Shown here: positions 35,913 through 44,917 of the stretch, in pieces | How positions within the stretch are numbered: position 1 is the first letter of the stretch | How the letters are laid out: the number at the start of each line of letters is the position of its first letter | Source: Superficieibacter sp. HKU1 | Lineage (GTDB): Bacteria; Pseudomonadota; Gammaproteobacteria; Enterobacterales; Enterobacteriaceae | Assembly: GCF_029319185.1 (NCBI RefSeq) | Contig: NZ_CP119754.1 | Coordinates: 682,001-746,000 of the forward strand | Reading direction: 5' to 3' | Length of the DNA stretch: 64,000 nucleotides | The notes under the pieces: generated by a model | What the model was told of the DNA's origin: nothing | The model's input: only the letters and a program-made list of their open reading frames with translations | Database searches by the model: none | Program-made: the position numbers and the translations under genes

Positions 35913-35999
35913 CTGAGGTGGGGTGCTCAGGAGTCGAGGTGAGGCCGGTGTGTTATCCAGCCTGCTCGCGTGATGGGTAGCCCCGGTAAGCGCAAGGGA

Positions 36000-36335
36000 T
36001 CAGGACGATTTGGCAGGCTTCGCTGTAATCACGCTGATAAACTCCTGCACCTGCTTTTGCTTACGCGCCGACAGCTTATTCATCTGACGCATCGCCTGCT
36101 CCAGTTCAGGCTCCGGCTGCTTCGCCAGCAGCACAATACAGCCATCCGTAATGCGCACATCCACCTCAGTGCCGGTGGCAAAACCTGCCGCCTCCAGCCA
36201 GTGACCGGTCAAATGTACCGCCGGCATCGGGCTATAATCCGACTGCCGCCGCGTATAACTCACCTTAATCTGGCGGAAATTTTTCTGCGGGGCTTTTTGA
36301 TCGTCGGCAAGTGCAATAGAATCTGGGGTAGTCAT
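36000..36335 (-). CDS. symE: SymE, SOS-induced toxin
   Basis: 111 aa toxin of the SymE family, whose members resemble AbrB-fold antitoxins but act as RNA-binding toxins. Conserved region: LTGHWLEAAGFATGTEVDVRITDGCIVLLAKQP…LSARKQKQVQEFISVI. The ATG at 36335 (MTTPDS) behind AAGGA is chosen because E. coli SymE starts there; an upstream in-frame ATG at 36392 is in the leader. A LexA box lies 79 nt upstream and an antisense SymR is predicted over the start. Confidence 0.85.
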   Translation of the reverse strand: MTTPDSIALADDQKAPQKNFRQIKVSYTRRQSDYSPMPAVHLTGHWLEAAGFATGTEVDVRITDGCIVLLAKQPEPELEQAMRQMNKLSARKQKQVQEFISVITAKPAKSS

Positions 36336-36406
36336 AACTGCTATTCCTTGTAAATAGTGATTGTGATGAGCGATGCGGGCGTGTTGCAGCACACCCGCAT
36401 CGCGCT
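36329..36406 (+). ncRNA. symR: Predicted SymR antisense RNA
   Basis: SymR is an RNA of about 77 nt, antisense to the symE leader and start codon. A -10-like TAGAAT at 36317-36322 on the plus strand predicts a start near 36329. A strong hairpin at 36370-36403 (10-bp GC-rich stem, GCGATGCGGG/CCCGCATCGC) would end it near 36406, giving the known length. No U-tract follows the stem. Prediction from position and structure only. Confidence 0.45.
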
Positions 36407-36413
36407 AAATAAC

Positions 36414-36429
36414 CTGTATATATCATCAG
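36414..36429 (-). promoter_or_regulatory. LexA (SOS) box upstream of symE
   Basis: CTGTATATATCATCAG has the CTG-N10-CAG form and matches 13 of 16 positions of the LexA consensus CTGTATATATATACAG. It lies upstream of symE on the leader side, as expected for SOS induction. Confidence 0.75.
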
Positions 36430-36555
36430 TAAATAATGGAAAAGTCCAGCTGAAAATCGATGAAAATAACAAAAGCAGAGACGTAAAAGATAATTATTGG
36501 TGATGAAAATAAAGCGGCTATTCAGCCACTTTATTGGTTTCTGGAGAAAGGTGGG

Positions 36556-38271
36556 TTATTTGATGGCGGCGTCGGTGAGGGCGTCGGCCAGGTGGAGCTG
36601 GGTTTGTTGGGCGGATTTAATCCTGAATTTTATATCCTCGATAAGAAAATTTAATTTATATAATTTTTCCATTATCCTTTTTTGTTCTTCGAAGGGAGGA
36701 AGCATAATTAATGGTCCCATCACATCTTCTCGTGATATTCCAGGGATAGCTATACCAACCCCTTTGGATTGAAAATAACCATACATGCTATCAAGTACAA
36801 TCTTAAGATATTCTGAATTCATGCTAATTACATTAATAGCCATTAGTTGACGACTAATGGCTATATTGGTATCAGCGACGTTAAGCTTTCCAAGCCCTGC
36901 ACCTTTACATGTAATTAGAATATCGCTCTTAGCAGCAATAGCTCTTTTCTCATTTGTAAATTTGGAATACGTCGGGCTGATTAGCCCAAATTCGGCCGGT
37001 CCAGTAATATAAGGAAGCATTTCACCATGGCACTCTTCTTCATATTCATCAGGTCTCAGGTGCTGTCCAGAAATTAGGTTGATGCATTCACCTAAACGAC
37101 ACCATTCCCAACCTATTGGCAATTCAGACGGTTTTTCCTCATCACTAATCGGTGGCAACGGTTTTTGCTTTTTCATTTTCCCGTCTTTCACCAGCTGCGC
37201 TTTTTCCTGGGTAATACGTTTGAGCAGCTCAGAGGCCGGTTCGTCGTTCGGATCCTGTGGCACCAGTTTGCCCATCACCGCCAGTTGCAGAATGGTCTGT
37301 TTTAAGGCATCAATGCTGGTTTCGGTGGTAAACAGCGTGTCGAAATGCTCGCTGATACGCGCCCAGTTTTCGGCCAGTTCATCGGCGTTCTGGCTGTCGG
37401 TCAGCGTGGTTAGTAGGGTTTCAACCAGTTGTTGATGGGCGTCCAGACTGGTCAGGGAGTGCTGTTCCAGTTGGTCACAGAGGAACATAAGTTCTTTAAT
37501 TTTTTTAGTTATGCGGATCTGCTCGGATGATGGTGGAACCGCGATCATCCCAGAAAAGAACTGCTTATCATTGATTGCTGGATAGGCAACTCCTGTTTGG
37601 CAACTTTCAACGTAATTAATAAATACAGGAGATCGTAAATAATAATATATGAAATTAGCATTTATCTCTGAGTATGGGTGAATAATAGCAAAGGCTGTAC
37701 TAGCGATCGGCTTTGGGGAAAAAACGCTTTCAATAATAGCGATATTTAATAAATATGGGCGGACAGTAGAATATATAACGGTTCCCTTTTGAACGATTTT
37801 TCTCGCTCGGGATGGCGCATCTTTAGCTGAAAGAATAGATGGCTCTTCAATAATTCCATACTCTTTATTTATCGAGCCAACATCAATGTAAGTAAAATCT
37901 TCATCAGGTGTTTTTTGTCCCCAGTCATGACCAATTTCACTAATCTGTACCCACCCCCACCCCACCGGCAGCTCAAATGGTTTCTCTGCATCGCTAATCT
38001 CCGGCAGCGGCTTCTGCTTTTTAATTTTCCCCTGCTTCACCAACTCGGCTTTTTCCGCCGCAATACGCTCCAGCAGCACCGACGCCGGTTCGTCGTTCGG
38101 ATCCTGTGGCACCAGCTTGCCGCGCACCGCCAGTTCCAGAATCAGCTCGCGCAGCTTCTTAATGCCGTACAGGTCGATCTTGCCCGAGCTGCCGCGCCCG
38201 GCCGTGGAGCGGGTCTGTAACGCCGTGGTCCAGATATCAATATTCTCGACAATCAGTTTTTCCACCGTCAT
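36556..38271 (-). CDS. hsdS: HsdS, type I restriction-modification specificity subunit
   Basis: 571 aa DNA-recognition subunit with two target-recognition domains. Two conserved repeats of about 65 residues (about 41-105 and 324-388), each with KLVPQDPNDEPAS and a LP(V/I)GW end, precede TRD1 (about 106-250) and TRD2 (about 389-540). Length and repeats fit the EcoAI-like type IB family. TGATG overlap with hsdM couples translation. The recognition sequence cannot be read from this. Confidence 0.9.
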   Translation of the reverse strand: MTVEKLIVENIDIWTTALQTRSTAGRGSSGKIDLYGIKKLRELILELAVRGKLVPQDPNDEPASVLLERIAAEKAELVKQGKIKKQKPLPEISDAEKPFELPVGWGWVQISEIGHDWGQKTPDEDFTYIDVGSINKEYGIIEEPSILSAKDAPSRARKIVQKGTVIYSTVRPYLLNIAIIESVFSPKPIASTAFAIIHPYSEINANFIYYYLRSPVFINYVESCQTGVAYPAINDKQFFSGMIAVPPSSEQIRITKKIKELMFLCDQLEQHSLTSLDAHQQLVETLLTTLTDSQNADELAENWARISEHFDTLFTTETSIDALKQTILQLAVMGKLVPQDPNDEPASELLKRITQEKAQLVKDGKMKKQKPLPPISDEEKPSELPIGWEWCRLGECINLISGQHLRPDEYEEECHGEMLPYITGPAEFGLISPTYSKFTNEKRAIAAKSDILITCKGAGLGKLNVADTNIAISRQLMAINVISMNSEYLKIVLDSMYGYFQSKGVGIAIPGISREDVMGPLIMLPPFEEQKRIMEKLYKLNFLIEDIKFRIKSAQQTQLHLADALTDAAIK

Positions 38272-39740
38272 CAGTTGGCCTCCTTACCGGAGAGCGCTGC
38301 GCCAAGAATATCGCGCAGCTGGTGGCGCAGGGTCTGGATCTCGTCCTGCTGCTTCGCGTACTGCGCCAGCAGTTCGTCCGGATCGTGGCTGACGGTTTCC
38401 GCCTGGTGCGGGTTTTTTATATCAAGATTAAAGTTGCGGCCAATCACCTCGTCGATACTGACCTTCCACGCCTGCTCGTTCCCGGCGCGGCTGGCAAAGC
38501 CGTCGGCCTCGTTGCCCCACCAGTCGATCTCGGCCTGGAACTCTTCAAACTTCATCGGTTTGGTTTTGCTGTAGTTCTTCACGCCCGCCGGGTAGGGGTG
38601 CTCGTAGAACCAGATCTCTTTGGTCGGCTGGCCTTTGGTAAAGAACAACAGGTTGGTTTTGATCCCGGTGTACGGGTTAAACACGCCGTTCGGCAGACGC
38701 ACGATGGTGTGCAGGTTGCACTCCTCGGTGAGCAGCTTTTTGATTTTGGTTTTCACTCCTTCGCCAAACAGCGTACCGTCCGGGAGTACCACCGCCGCGC
38801 GGCCGTTTTTCGCCAGCACTTCAATAATCAGCTGCAGGAACAGATCCGCCGTTTCTCGGGTCTGCATATCGGAAGGGAAGTTCTTCTCGATGCCGTCTTC
38901 TTCAGTGCCGCCGAACGGCGGGTTGGTGATAATCACATCCATCTGCTCATCCCAGGAGGAGAGCGGTTTATTCAGGGTGTTATCGTGGCGAATTTGCACC
39001 GGTACTTCAATGCCGTGCAGCAGCATATTGGTGGTACAGAGCAGGTGCGGCAGCTGTTTCTTCTCTACGCCGTGGATCTGCTTTTGCAGGATCTGGTGGT
39101 CGGTGACCGTGTGCGCGTAGTTATTTTTAACATGGTCAAACGCGCAGGCGAGGAAGCCGCCGGTGCCGCAGGCCGGGTCCATAATGGATTCGCCAAGCTT
39201 CGGATCGACGCGCTCGACCATAAAACGGGTCACGGCGCGTGGGGTGTAGAATTCACCCGCATTGCCTGCGGCCTGTAAATCCCGGAGGATCTGTTCATAG
39301 ATATCACCGAACAGATGACGTTCGCTGGCGCGGGTGAAATCAATCTCATTAAGCTTGTTGATCACCTGACGCAGCAGGGTGCCGTTTTTCATGTAGTTAT
39401 AGGCATCGCTGAACGCCTGCTTAACCACATAGCCGCGCGGGTTGATATCGATCTGTACAGGCAAGTCTTTCAGGGTCGGAAACAGATCGTCGTTGACGAA
39501 TGCCAGCAATTTATCGCCGGTGATCCCTTCGTTATCGGCCGCCCAATTGCGCCACAGGTAGCGCTCCGGCATGGGCAGTTTGTATTTTTCCTGCTCAATT
39601 TCCAGCGCCTGCTCCTGGGCGTCGAAAATCTTCAGGAACAGTAACCAGGAGAGCTGACCCAGACGCTGTGCGTCGCCATCGACACCTGCATCTTTGCGCA
39701 TGATGTCCTGTAATGATTTGATAGCCGAGCTGATTGACAT
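38271..39740 (-). CDS. hsdM: HsdM, type I N6-adenine methyltransferase
   Basis: 489 aa modification subunit, the length of EcoAI HsdM. SAM-binding motif DPACGTGGF is at about residues 188-196 and the catalytic NPPF at 273-276. It methylates adenine in the site chosen by HsdS. A strong hairpin and U-rich run separate it from hsdR, so it may have its own promoter. Confidence 0.93.
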   Translation of the reverse strand: MSISSAIKSLQDIMRKDAGVDGDAQRLGQLSWLLFLKIFDAQEQALEIEQEKYKLPMPERYLWRNWAADNEGITGDKLLAFVNDDLFPTLKDLPVQIDINPRGYVVKQAFSDAYNYMKNGTLLRQVINKLNEIDFTRASERHLFGDIYEQILRDLQAAGNAGEFYTPRAVTRFMVERVDPKLGESIMDPACGTGGFLACAFDHVKNNYAHTVTDHQILQKQIHGVEKKQLPHLLCTTNMLLHGIEVPVQIRHDNTLNKPLSSWDEQMDVIITNPPFGGTEEDGIEKNFPSDMQTRETADLFLQLIIEVLAKNGRAAVVLPDGTLFGEGVKTKIKKLLTEECNLHTIVRLPNGVFNPYTGIKTNLLFFTKGQPTKEIWFYEHPYPAGVKNYSKTKPMKFEEFQAEIDWWGNEADGFASRAGNEQAWKVSIDEVIGRNFNLDIKNPHQAETVSHDPDELLAQYAKQQDEIQTLRHQLRDILGAALSGKEAN

Positions 39741-39749
39741 GGGGTCGTC

Positions 39750-39797
39750 CCTTTATAAAAAAATAAAGCCACCTGCGGCAGACGGGCCGCAGGTGGC
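39750..39797 (-). terminator. Terminator between hsdR and hsdM
   Basis: A perfect 12-bp inverted repeat (GCCACCTGCGGC at 39768-39779, GCCGCAGGTGGC at 39786-39797, 6-nt loop) read on the minus strand is followed by TTTATTTTTTTATAA. This is an intrinsic terminator just after hsdR. Confidence 0.8.
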
Positions 39798-39810
39798 GTA
39801 ATCAGGATTT

Positions 39811-42222
39811 TCAGGCGGAGCGAGGAGGAAGCTGGTAAATTTCGCTTTCCAGGTCGCTTACTGCCCGCATATAGGTGCCTTTGTCGCCAAAACCGTCGGT
39901 GATGATCTCCTGTAACGTGCCCATCTGGTCGAACGGCTTGAGCTTCAGTACCTGAATATTCTCGATTTCTTCCACGCCCGCATCGGCGTATTTGTCCAGC
40001 AGATTACTGAGCACGGTCTGCGCGGCATCGGAATATTTGGTGAAATAATTACGCTTGCGTACGTTGTCTGCGCGCTCTTTGCGCGTGAGCGGCGGCTGAC
40101 CATACACCACGTGGCAGAGCATGTCGAACGGGTCTAGATCTTTGCCGACCTCTTCCGCCAGCACATCCCAAAGGATGCCCTGTAATTCGAGCTCTTTGAT
40201 TACCGCCGCTTTGCGGTCAGCATCTTGCCATTTCTGGACAAAATCATCCAGTGAGGCGCACTCTTTGAGCACGGTTTTTCGGGTGTAATCTCTGAAAGAT
40301 TCGGTGACCAACCTGCCGTCGGCGTCGTAATACTGGACACGTTGCGATACTACTCCAACGGTAACGCCGTTAATATGGAATTTGCGGATCCGGTTATCTT
40401 CCTCTTCCGGCAACGGGCCGGTGGTGTAAGGAGCCGGGTCTTCATCTGCTCCGTTGACGTCTTCATTGGAAAAGGTGTCTGACGTTTCTTCATACAGCGT
40501 TTCGTTAAACCCGGAATCCGGGTCCGCAATATCATCTGGCGTGGCTTCCATCACTCTTTCAGGAATACCGTCAAAGCGCTCGTCAGCAAACAGTTCAGTG
40601 GCCTTTTTGAAATCGAGAATGGTGAACCACAGTTTGCCGTAGTCTTGTTCGATGCGGGTACCCCGACCAATAATCTGTTTAAATTTGGTCATTGAGCGGA
40701 TGGTTTGATCCAAAACGATCAGTTTGCAGGTCTTAACGTTTACCCCGGTGGTCATTAATTCTGAGGTGGTAACAATCACTGGCCATTCTTTTTTCTTGTC
40801 ACTGAAATTGTCGAGTTGTCCCTTTCCTTCATCGTCATCACCGGTGATTTTCATCACATATTTGTCGTTACGTTTTACCATCTCCGGGTTGAGGTTGATC
40901 AGCGCCCGGCGCATGCGTTCGGCATGCGGAATGTCTTCACAAAACACGATGGTCTTATCCATCGGATTAGTACGTTTGAGATAGTCGGTGATGGTGCGTG
41001 CAATTAGTTCAGTACGCTCGTCGATGACCATCGTGCGGTCAAAATCTCTCTGGTTGTAGATTCGGTCATCGATCAGTTCACCGTTGAGGTCACTCTGGCC
41101 GCGCACGGGCCGCCAGCCCTGTAGATCAACATCAATATCGACGCGAACCACTTTGTAAGGCGCGAGGAATCCATCCTCAATCCCTTCTTTCAACGAATAG
41201 GTGTAGATCGGATCGCCAAAATAGTCGCTATTGGAGATCTCGTGAGTTTCCTTAGGCGTGGCGGTCATACCAATCTGGGTAGCGGAGCTGAAATAATCGA
41301 GAATTTCACGCCAGGCGCTGTCTTCAGAGGCGCTGCCACGGTGGCATTCGTCGATGATAATCAGATCAAAAAAATCCGGTGAAACCTGCTTAAACGCTTT
41401 TTGTTGCTCTTCGTTGCCGGTTAATGCCTGATAGAGCGCAAGATGGATTTCAAAAGCGGGGTCGAGAGTGCGTCCTGTGACTTTGGTCATCGCGGAGCCG
41501 AAAGGCTGGAAGTCATCGCGTTTGGTTTGATCAACCAGGACGTTACGGTCTGCCAGGAATAAAATGCGTTTCTTCACGCCGGCTTTCCATAAACGCCAGA
41601 TGATGTGGAATGCCGTCAGCGTTTTACCGGTTCCCGTCGCCATGACCAGTAATAGTCTCTTTTGCCCGGTGGACACGGCTTCCAGCGTTTTGTTGATGGC
41701 CTGAAGCTGGTAATAGCGCAGTCGTTTCTCGCTGCCGTCGTTGTAATAATCTTGTGTGACGATCGGCATCTGGGCGGCGGTATAACCTTTCCAGAGGCAA
41801 TATTTCTGCCACAGTTCATCAGGCGTTGGGAATTCGTCGAGGGTAATTTCTCGCTCAATCGCGCCGGTGGATGTTTTATCGTGGAAGATAAAGCCATCGC
41901 CGTTAGAGGCAAATGCAAAGGGAACGTCCAGCAGGTGGGCATAACCCAGCGCCTGCTGCATGCCTTTGCCGATTTCATGCTTATTAGCTTTGGCCTCGAT
42001 AACCGCCAGTGGCATATTGAGCTTATGATACAGTACGACATCGGCGGATTTCACGGTTCTTCGCGCCGCAACTTTACCGCGCACGATGACTTTACCGTCC
42101 CGGAGTTTGACCTCTTGTCTGATTTGCGTTGTGTCGTTCCAGCCAGCATTGAGGATGGCGGGCATAACGCGTTTGGTGATGATGTCTGCTTCCGTCAGGG
42201 TACTCAGGTTCAGGTCAGCCAT
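39811..42222 (-). CDS. hsdR: HsdR, type I restriction endonuclease/translocase subunit
   Basis: 803 aa from ATG 42222 (MADLNLSTLTEADI). The N-terminal PD-(D/E)XK nuclease region has Asp61 and EAK at 76-78; the DEAD-box motor has MATGTGKT (194-201), DECH (291-294) and TATP. Size matches EcoAI-like HsdR. It would make ATP-dependent double-strand breaks on unmodified DNA with HsdM/HsdS. A longer frame from 42294 is open but lacks family support. Confidence 0.9.
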   Translation of the reverse strand: MADLNLSTLTEADIITKRVMPAILNAGWNDTTQIRQEVKLRDGKVIVRGKVAARRTVKSADVVLYHKLNMPLAVIEAKANKHEIGKGMQQALGYAHLLDVPFAFASNGDGFIFHDKTSTGAIEREITLDEFPTPDELWQKYCLWKGYTAAQMPIVTQDYYNDGSEKRLRYYQLQAINKTLEAVSTGQKRLLLVMATGTGKTLTAFHIIWRLWKAGVKKRILFLADRNVLVDQTKRDDFQPFGSAMTKVTGRTLDPAFEIHLALYQALTGNEEQQKAFKQVSPDFFDLIIIDECHRGSASEDSAWREILDYFSSATQIGMTATPKETHEISNSDYFGDPIYTYSLKEGIEDGFLAPYKVVRVDIDVDLQGWRPVRGQSDLNGELIDDRIYNQRDFDRTMVIDERTELIARTITDYLKRTNPMDKTIVFCEDIPHAERMRRALINLNPEMVKRNDKYVMKITGDDDEGKGQLDNFSDKKKEWPVIVTTSELMTTGVNVKTCKLIVLDQTIRSMTKFKQIIGRGTRIEQDYGKLWFTILDFKKATELFADERFDGIPERVMEATPDDIADPDSGFNETLYEETSDTFSNEDVNGADEDPAPYTTGPLPEEEDNRIRKFHINGVTVGVVSQRVQYYDADGRLVTESFRDYTRKTVLKECASLDDFVQKWQDADRKAAVIKELELQGILWDVLAEEVGKDLDPFDMLCHVVYGQPPLTRKERADNVRKRNYFTKYSDAAQTVLSNLLDKYADAGVEEIENIQVLKLKPFDQMGTLQEIITDGFGDKGTYMRAVSDLESEIYQLPPRSA

Positions 42223-42433
42223 GGGGCGTTCTCGGGTTATACATAACATTCCGATTGTACATAAAATCAGTGGGCTGGCTATGATATGAAGCAAGCGGTT
42301 AAGCTGAAATGCTAATAATAGATAAGTTTTATTTCTGATTTTGCAGCAAACACTCGCCTGAGAGAGACGCTTATTGGGTTATGAAATGTGATATGGAATA
42401 CTATCTCACTAAAGAGTGACAAAGGGCTGAACA

Positions 42434-43168
42434 ATGACAACCGAACTACAGGGATTAACCTGGGACGCCGCCGCGATACCGGACGTCAACAAACCAGGCA
42501 TGCGCGTGGCGCTCTTTACGTTCAAAACCCATCTTGCAGGCTTTGTCTGGGACGCCGCACAGCTGGAGAACAATCCCTATACCTATGTTGAAGTTAAAAC
42601 CCTGCTGGATGGCGTTACGGTGGGTGGGCATAAAGTCAGCGATACCGAGCAGGTGCTAAACCTGGCGGACAGCGCTAAAAAACTTATTGAGCTGGTGCAA
42701 AACGGACGCTTTGATCTTGATAAAAAAACGTTCACTTTGCTGCACGGTATTATCGCTCGCAATGAGGCACTAGAATGGGGTGTTTTTCGCGGGGAAGGCG
42801 AAGAGTTGCATTACAATGCCCGCGTTCATCTCGGCGAACTCGGTACCCATTTCCCTCCGGCGACGCAGGCAGGTGCGCCAGAACTGAATCGTATTTTTAG
42901 CGAAGGCGTTCGTCAGATTAAAACGCTGCCGCCTTTTGAAGGCGCGCTGGCGATGTTCCTGTTTGGCGCGTATTTTCAGTTTTTCTTCGACGGTAATAAG
43001 CGTACCAGTCGGCACATGATGAATGGCTGGCTGATGATGCATGGCTACAATCCCATCAGCATCCCTGCCGCACGGGCGCTGGAATTTAACGACAAAATGG
43101 TCCGCTTTTACCACAGCAAAAATGCCTCTGAGATGATGATGTTTTTGCTGGAGTGCTATCAGGCTTAA
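42434..43168 (+). CDS. Fic domain protein with His-to-Gln change in the active-site motif
   Basis: 244 aa with an N-terminal DUF4172-like part and a Fic fold. The Fic motif HxFx(D/E)GNxxxxR is represented as QFFFDGNKRTSR: codon 182 is CAG (Gln) where the catalytic His should be; Phe184, Asp186, Gly187, Asn188 and Arg193 remain. Without the His, AMP transfer should be absent or very weak. It is divergent from hsdR and part of the island. Activity is unknown. Confidence 0.8.
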   Translation: MTTELQGLTWDAAAIPDVNKPGMRVALFTFKTHLAGFVWDAAQLENNPYTYVEVKTLLDGVTVGGHKVSDTEQVLNLADSAKKLIELVQNGRFDLDKKTFTLLHGIIARNEALEWGVFRGEGEELHYNARVHLGELGTHFPPATQAGAPELNRIFSEGVRQIKTLPPFEGALAMFLFGAYFQFFFDGNKRTSRHMMNGWLMMHGYNPISIPAARALEFNDKMVRFYHSKNASEMMMFLLECYQA

Positions 43169-43225
43169 TGTACCGATGTTACCGCATGGCAGGCTCCATA
43201 ATGCTAACGGGGCAGCAATAACCCC

Positions 43226-43522
43226 TCACCCCGCAAACCTGTGCTCCGGCTCCATCTCAAGCGCCAGCGCCGTCAGCGCTTTTTTATTGCTGATAACATA
43301 TCCGCCTTTTTGCTTTTCCAGCAAACCGTCGCGGGTGAATTGTGCTATCACGTATAATAAATGCCGACAGGACACGCCCATATATTCTGCCGCCTGGGTA
43401 TGTTTTTCGTGATATATATCAGAAAGTTGCGTTAATAAAATAAATGCGGCCATTGGCAAGGCCTGCGGACAACCGGCGCGCTTCAATGAAGAAGATACAA
43501 TAGTACACGGCATAGTCGTCAT
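43226..43522 (-). pseudogene. yeiL: yeiL-like Crp/Fnr regulator, C-terminal remnant
   Basis: The frame contains DIYHEKHTQAAEYMGVSCRHLLYVIAQF and ends LALEMEPEHRFAG, matching the C-terminal DNA-binding part of E. coli YeiL (Crp/Fnr type). The N-terminal cyclic-nucleotide-like domain is missing and the sequence upstream does not continue it. It is therefore a fragment of about 75-90 residues left by a rearrangement. Confidence 0.65.
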
Positions 43523-43628
43523 TCTGGTGGCCCATACCGTTCGCTTTGAAAGCGGGGACGAAATTATTCGTATTATCAGCGCACGAAAGGCGGATCGTAA
43601 AGAGAAGAACCGTTATGAGCATGGTTAA
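43515..43628 (+). pseudogene. brnT: brnT toxin 3' remnant
   Basis: A plus-strand frame reading HTVRFESGDEIIRIISARKADRKEKNRYEHG matches the C-terminus of BrnT toxins (RIISARKA-x-x-x-E-x-x-R-Y). The 5' part is absent. Its stop overlaps the start of the brnA remnant, as in intact brnTA operons. Confidence 0.6.
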
Positions 43629-43749
43629 ACATAGACGTGGAAATGTGTCAGCGCTTACTGCTCAGCGAGAGGCTGAACTAAAAGTGCTGGCGAACAAATC
43701 CGACGAGGAAATTGATTATAGCGATATCCCGTCTTTGTCGGTGGCCTGA
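43615..43749 (+). pseudogene. brnA: brnA antitoxin 5' remnant (truncated)
   Basis: 44 codons from ATG 43615 (MSMVKHRRGNVSALTAQ…DEEIDYSDIPSLS) match the N-terminus of BrnA antitoxins, which are about 80-100 aa. The ribbon-helix-helix part is missing and the frame ends at 43749. Together with the brnT fragment this is a type II toxin-antitoxin scar. Confidence 0.6.
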
Positions 43750-43789
43750 AGTTGATGGCAACCTGTTTTGCTATTGTGTTCGCCGTTTT

Positions 43790-43887
43790 GCCGGGTGGCG
43801 GCTTCGCCTTGCCCGGCCTACAAAAATTTGAATATCAAAGGCTTATGCGTTATTCGTAGGCCTCTGCAAGCGAAGCGCCGCCAGGCA
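43790..43887. repeat. REP-like palindromes between the brnA scar and yjiA
   Basis: Two REP units: GCCGGGTGGCGGCTTCGCCT… at 43790-43821 and a variant, GTAGGCCTCTGCAAGCGAAG…, at 43856-43887, in opposite orientation. Confidence 0.6.
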
Positions 43888-43947
43888 TCATTCCACGGTA
43901 TGACGTTTGTCAGCAGTCTGGGGCTACCCTTTTGGTGGCCTCCACGT

Positions 43948-44904
43948 CTATCCCCGCAACTCCTCAAATGCCGCCCGAATTTCCTCTTCCGGCAACTGGA
44001 CACCGATAAACACCAGCGTGCTGCGCGGCGGCTCGTCGTCCCACGGTCGGTCCCAGTCGGCGCTGTACAGTCGCTGGACGCCCTGGAACAGCAGGCGGTT
44101 CGGCGCATCTTTGATCCACAGCATACCTTTATAGCGCAGCAGTTTTTCCGCTGACTCCAGCAGCAGCGTTTCCATTACGCGCGATACGCCGCTGATATCG
44201 ACCGGGTAATCCAGCTCGACCACAATGGACGAGATGTCGTTCTGCTTGTCGGCCATAAAATGAAAGCGTGGTTTCGCGGCGACCACGTTCTCTTCCAGCA
44301 TAAAACCGTTGGTGTTAAACAGCAGGGAAAGGTCGATATCACCGTGAGTGGCGGTATAAATCGGCGCGCGGGCGTTGATGCGCGTCAGACGTTCACGCAG
44401 CTTTTCCGTCTCTTCTGCGACGTCGGTTTTGGTCAGCAGAATGCGATCCGCATAGCCCACCTGCGACTGAGCCAGGGTGAACTGGTTCATCTGCTCGTCG
44501 GCATGAACGGCATCGACCAGCGCAATTACGCCGTCCAGCAAATAGCGCTGGCAGAGGATCTCATGCGAAAAGAAGGTCTGAATGATCGGGCCGGGATCGG
44601 CCATGCCGGTGCATTCAATCACCAGGCGGTCAAAGTCGATGTCGCCCCGGCCGAGACTGTCGAGCAGATCCAGCAGGGCATCTTCCAGTTCGTTGGAGCG
44701 GCTACAGCAGATGCAGCCGTTCGTCAGCGTTTTGATCTGCGTGGCACGGTCGCCAATCAGCTGATCGTCAACGGAAACTTCGCCGAACTCGTTTTCGATC
44801 ACGGCGATTTTAAAACCGTGTTGTTCATTAAGAATATGGCGCAGGAGGGTGGTTTTCCCCGCGCCAAGAAAGCCCGTAAGGAGGGTGACAGCAATCGGCG
44901 TCAT
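43948..44904 (-). CDS. yjiA: YjiA, CobW-family P-loop GTPase
   Basis: 318 aa G3E-family GTPase. P-loop GFLGAGKTT (about residues 11-19), metal-binding CxCC in NGCICC (about 62-67), VIECTGMADP and LTKTDV (guanine specificity). Related proteins insert metals or act as metal chaperones. The C-terminal CobW domain is complete. It is followed by the yjiX-btsT end on the same strand. Confidence 0.92.
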   Translation of the reverse strand: MTPIAVTLLTGFLGAGKTTLLRHILNEQHGFKIAVIENEFGEVSVDDQLIGDRATQIKTLTNGCICCSRSNELEDALLDLLDSLGRGDIDFDRLVIECTGMADPGPIIQTFFSHEILCQRYLLDGVIALVDAVHADEQMNQFTLAQSQVGYADRILLTKTDVAEETEKLRERLTRINARAPIYTATHGDIDLSLLFNTNGFMLEENVVAAKPRFHFMADKQNDISSIVVELDYPVDISGVSRVMETLLLESAEKLLRYKGMLWIKDAPNRLLFQGVQRLYSADWDRPWDDEPPRSTLVFIGVQLPEEEIRAAFEELRG

Positions 44905-44917
44905 AATCGTTCCTTTA

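Noticed and set aside
43419..43622. Minus-strand frame overlapping the yeiL remnant with a faint ANGR sequence
   Set aside because: It lies in a different frame from the clear YeiL match, and the resemblance to an upstream YeiL segment is too short to trust.
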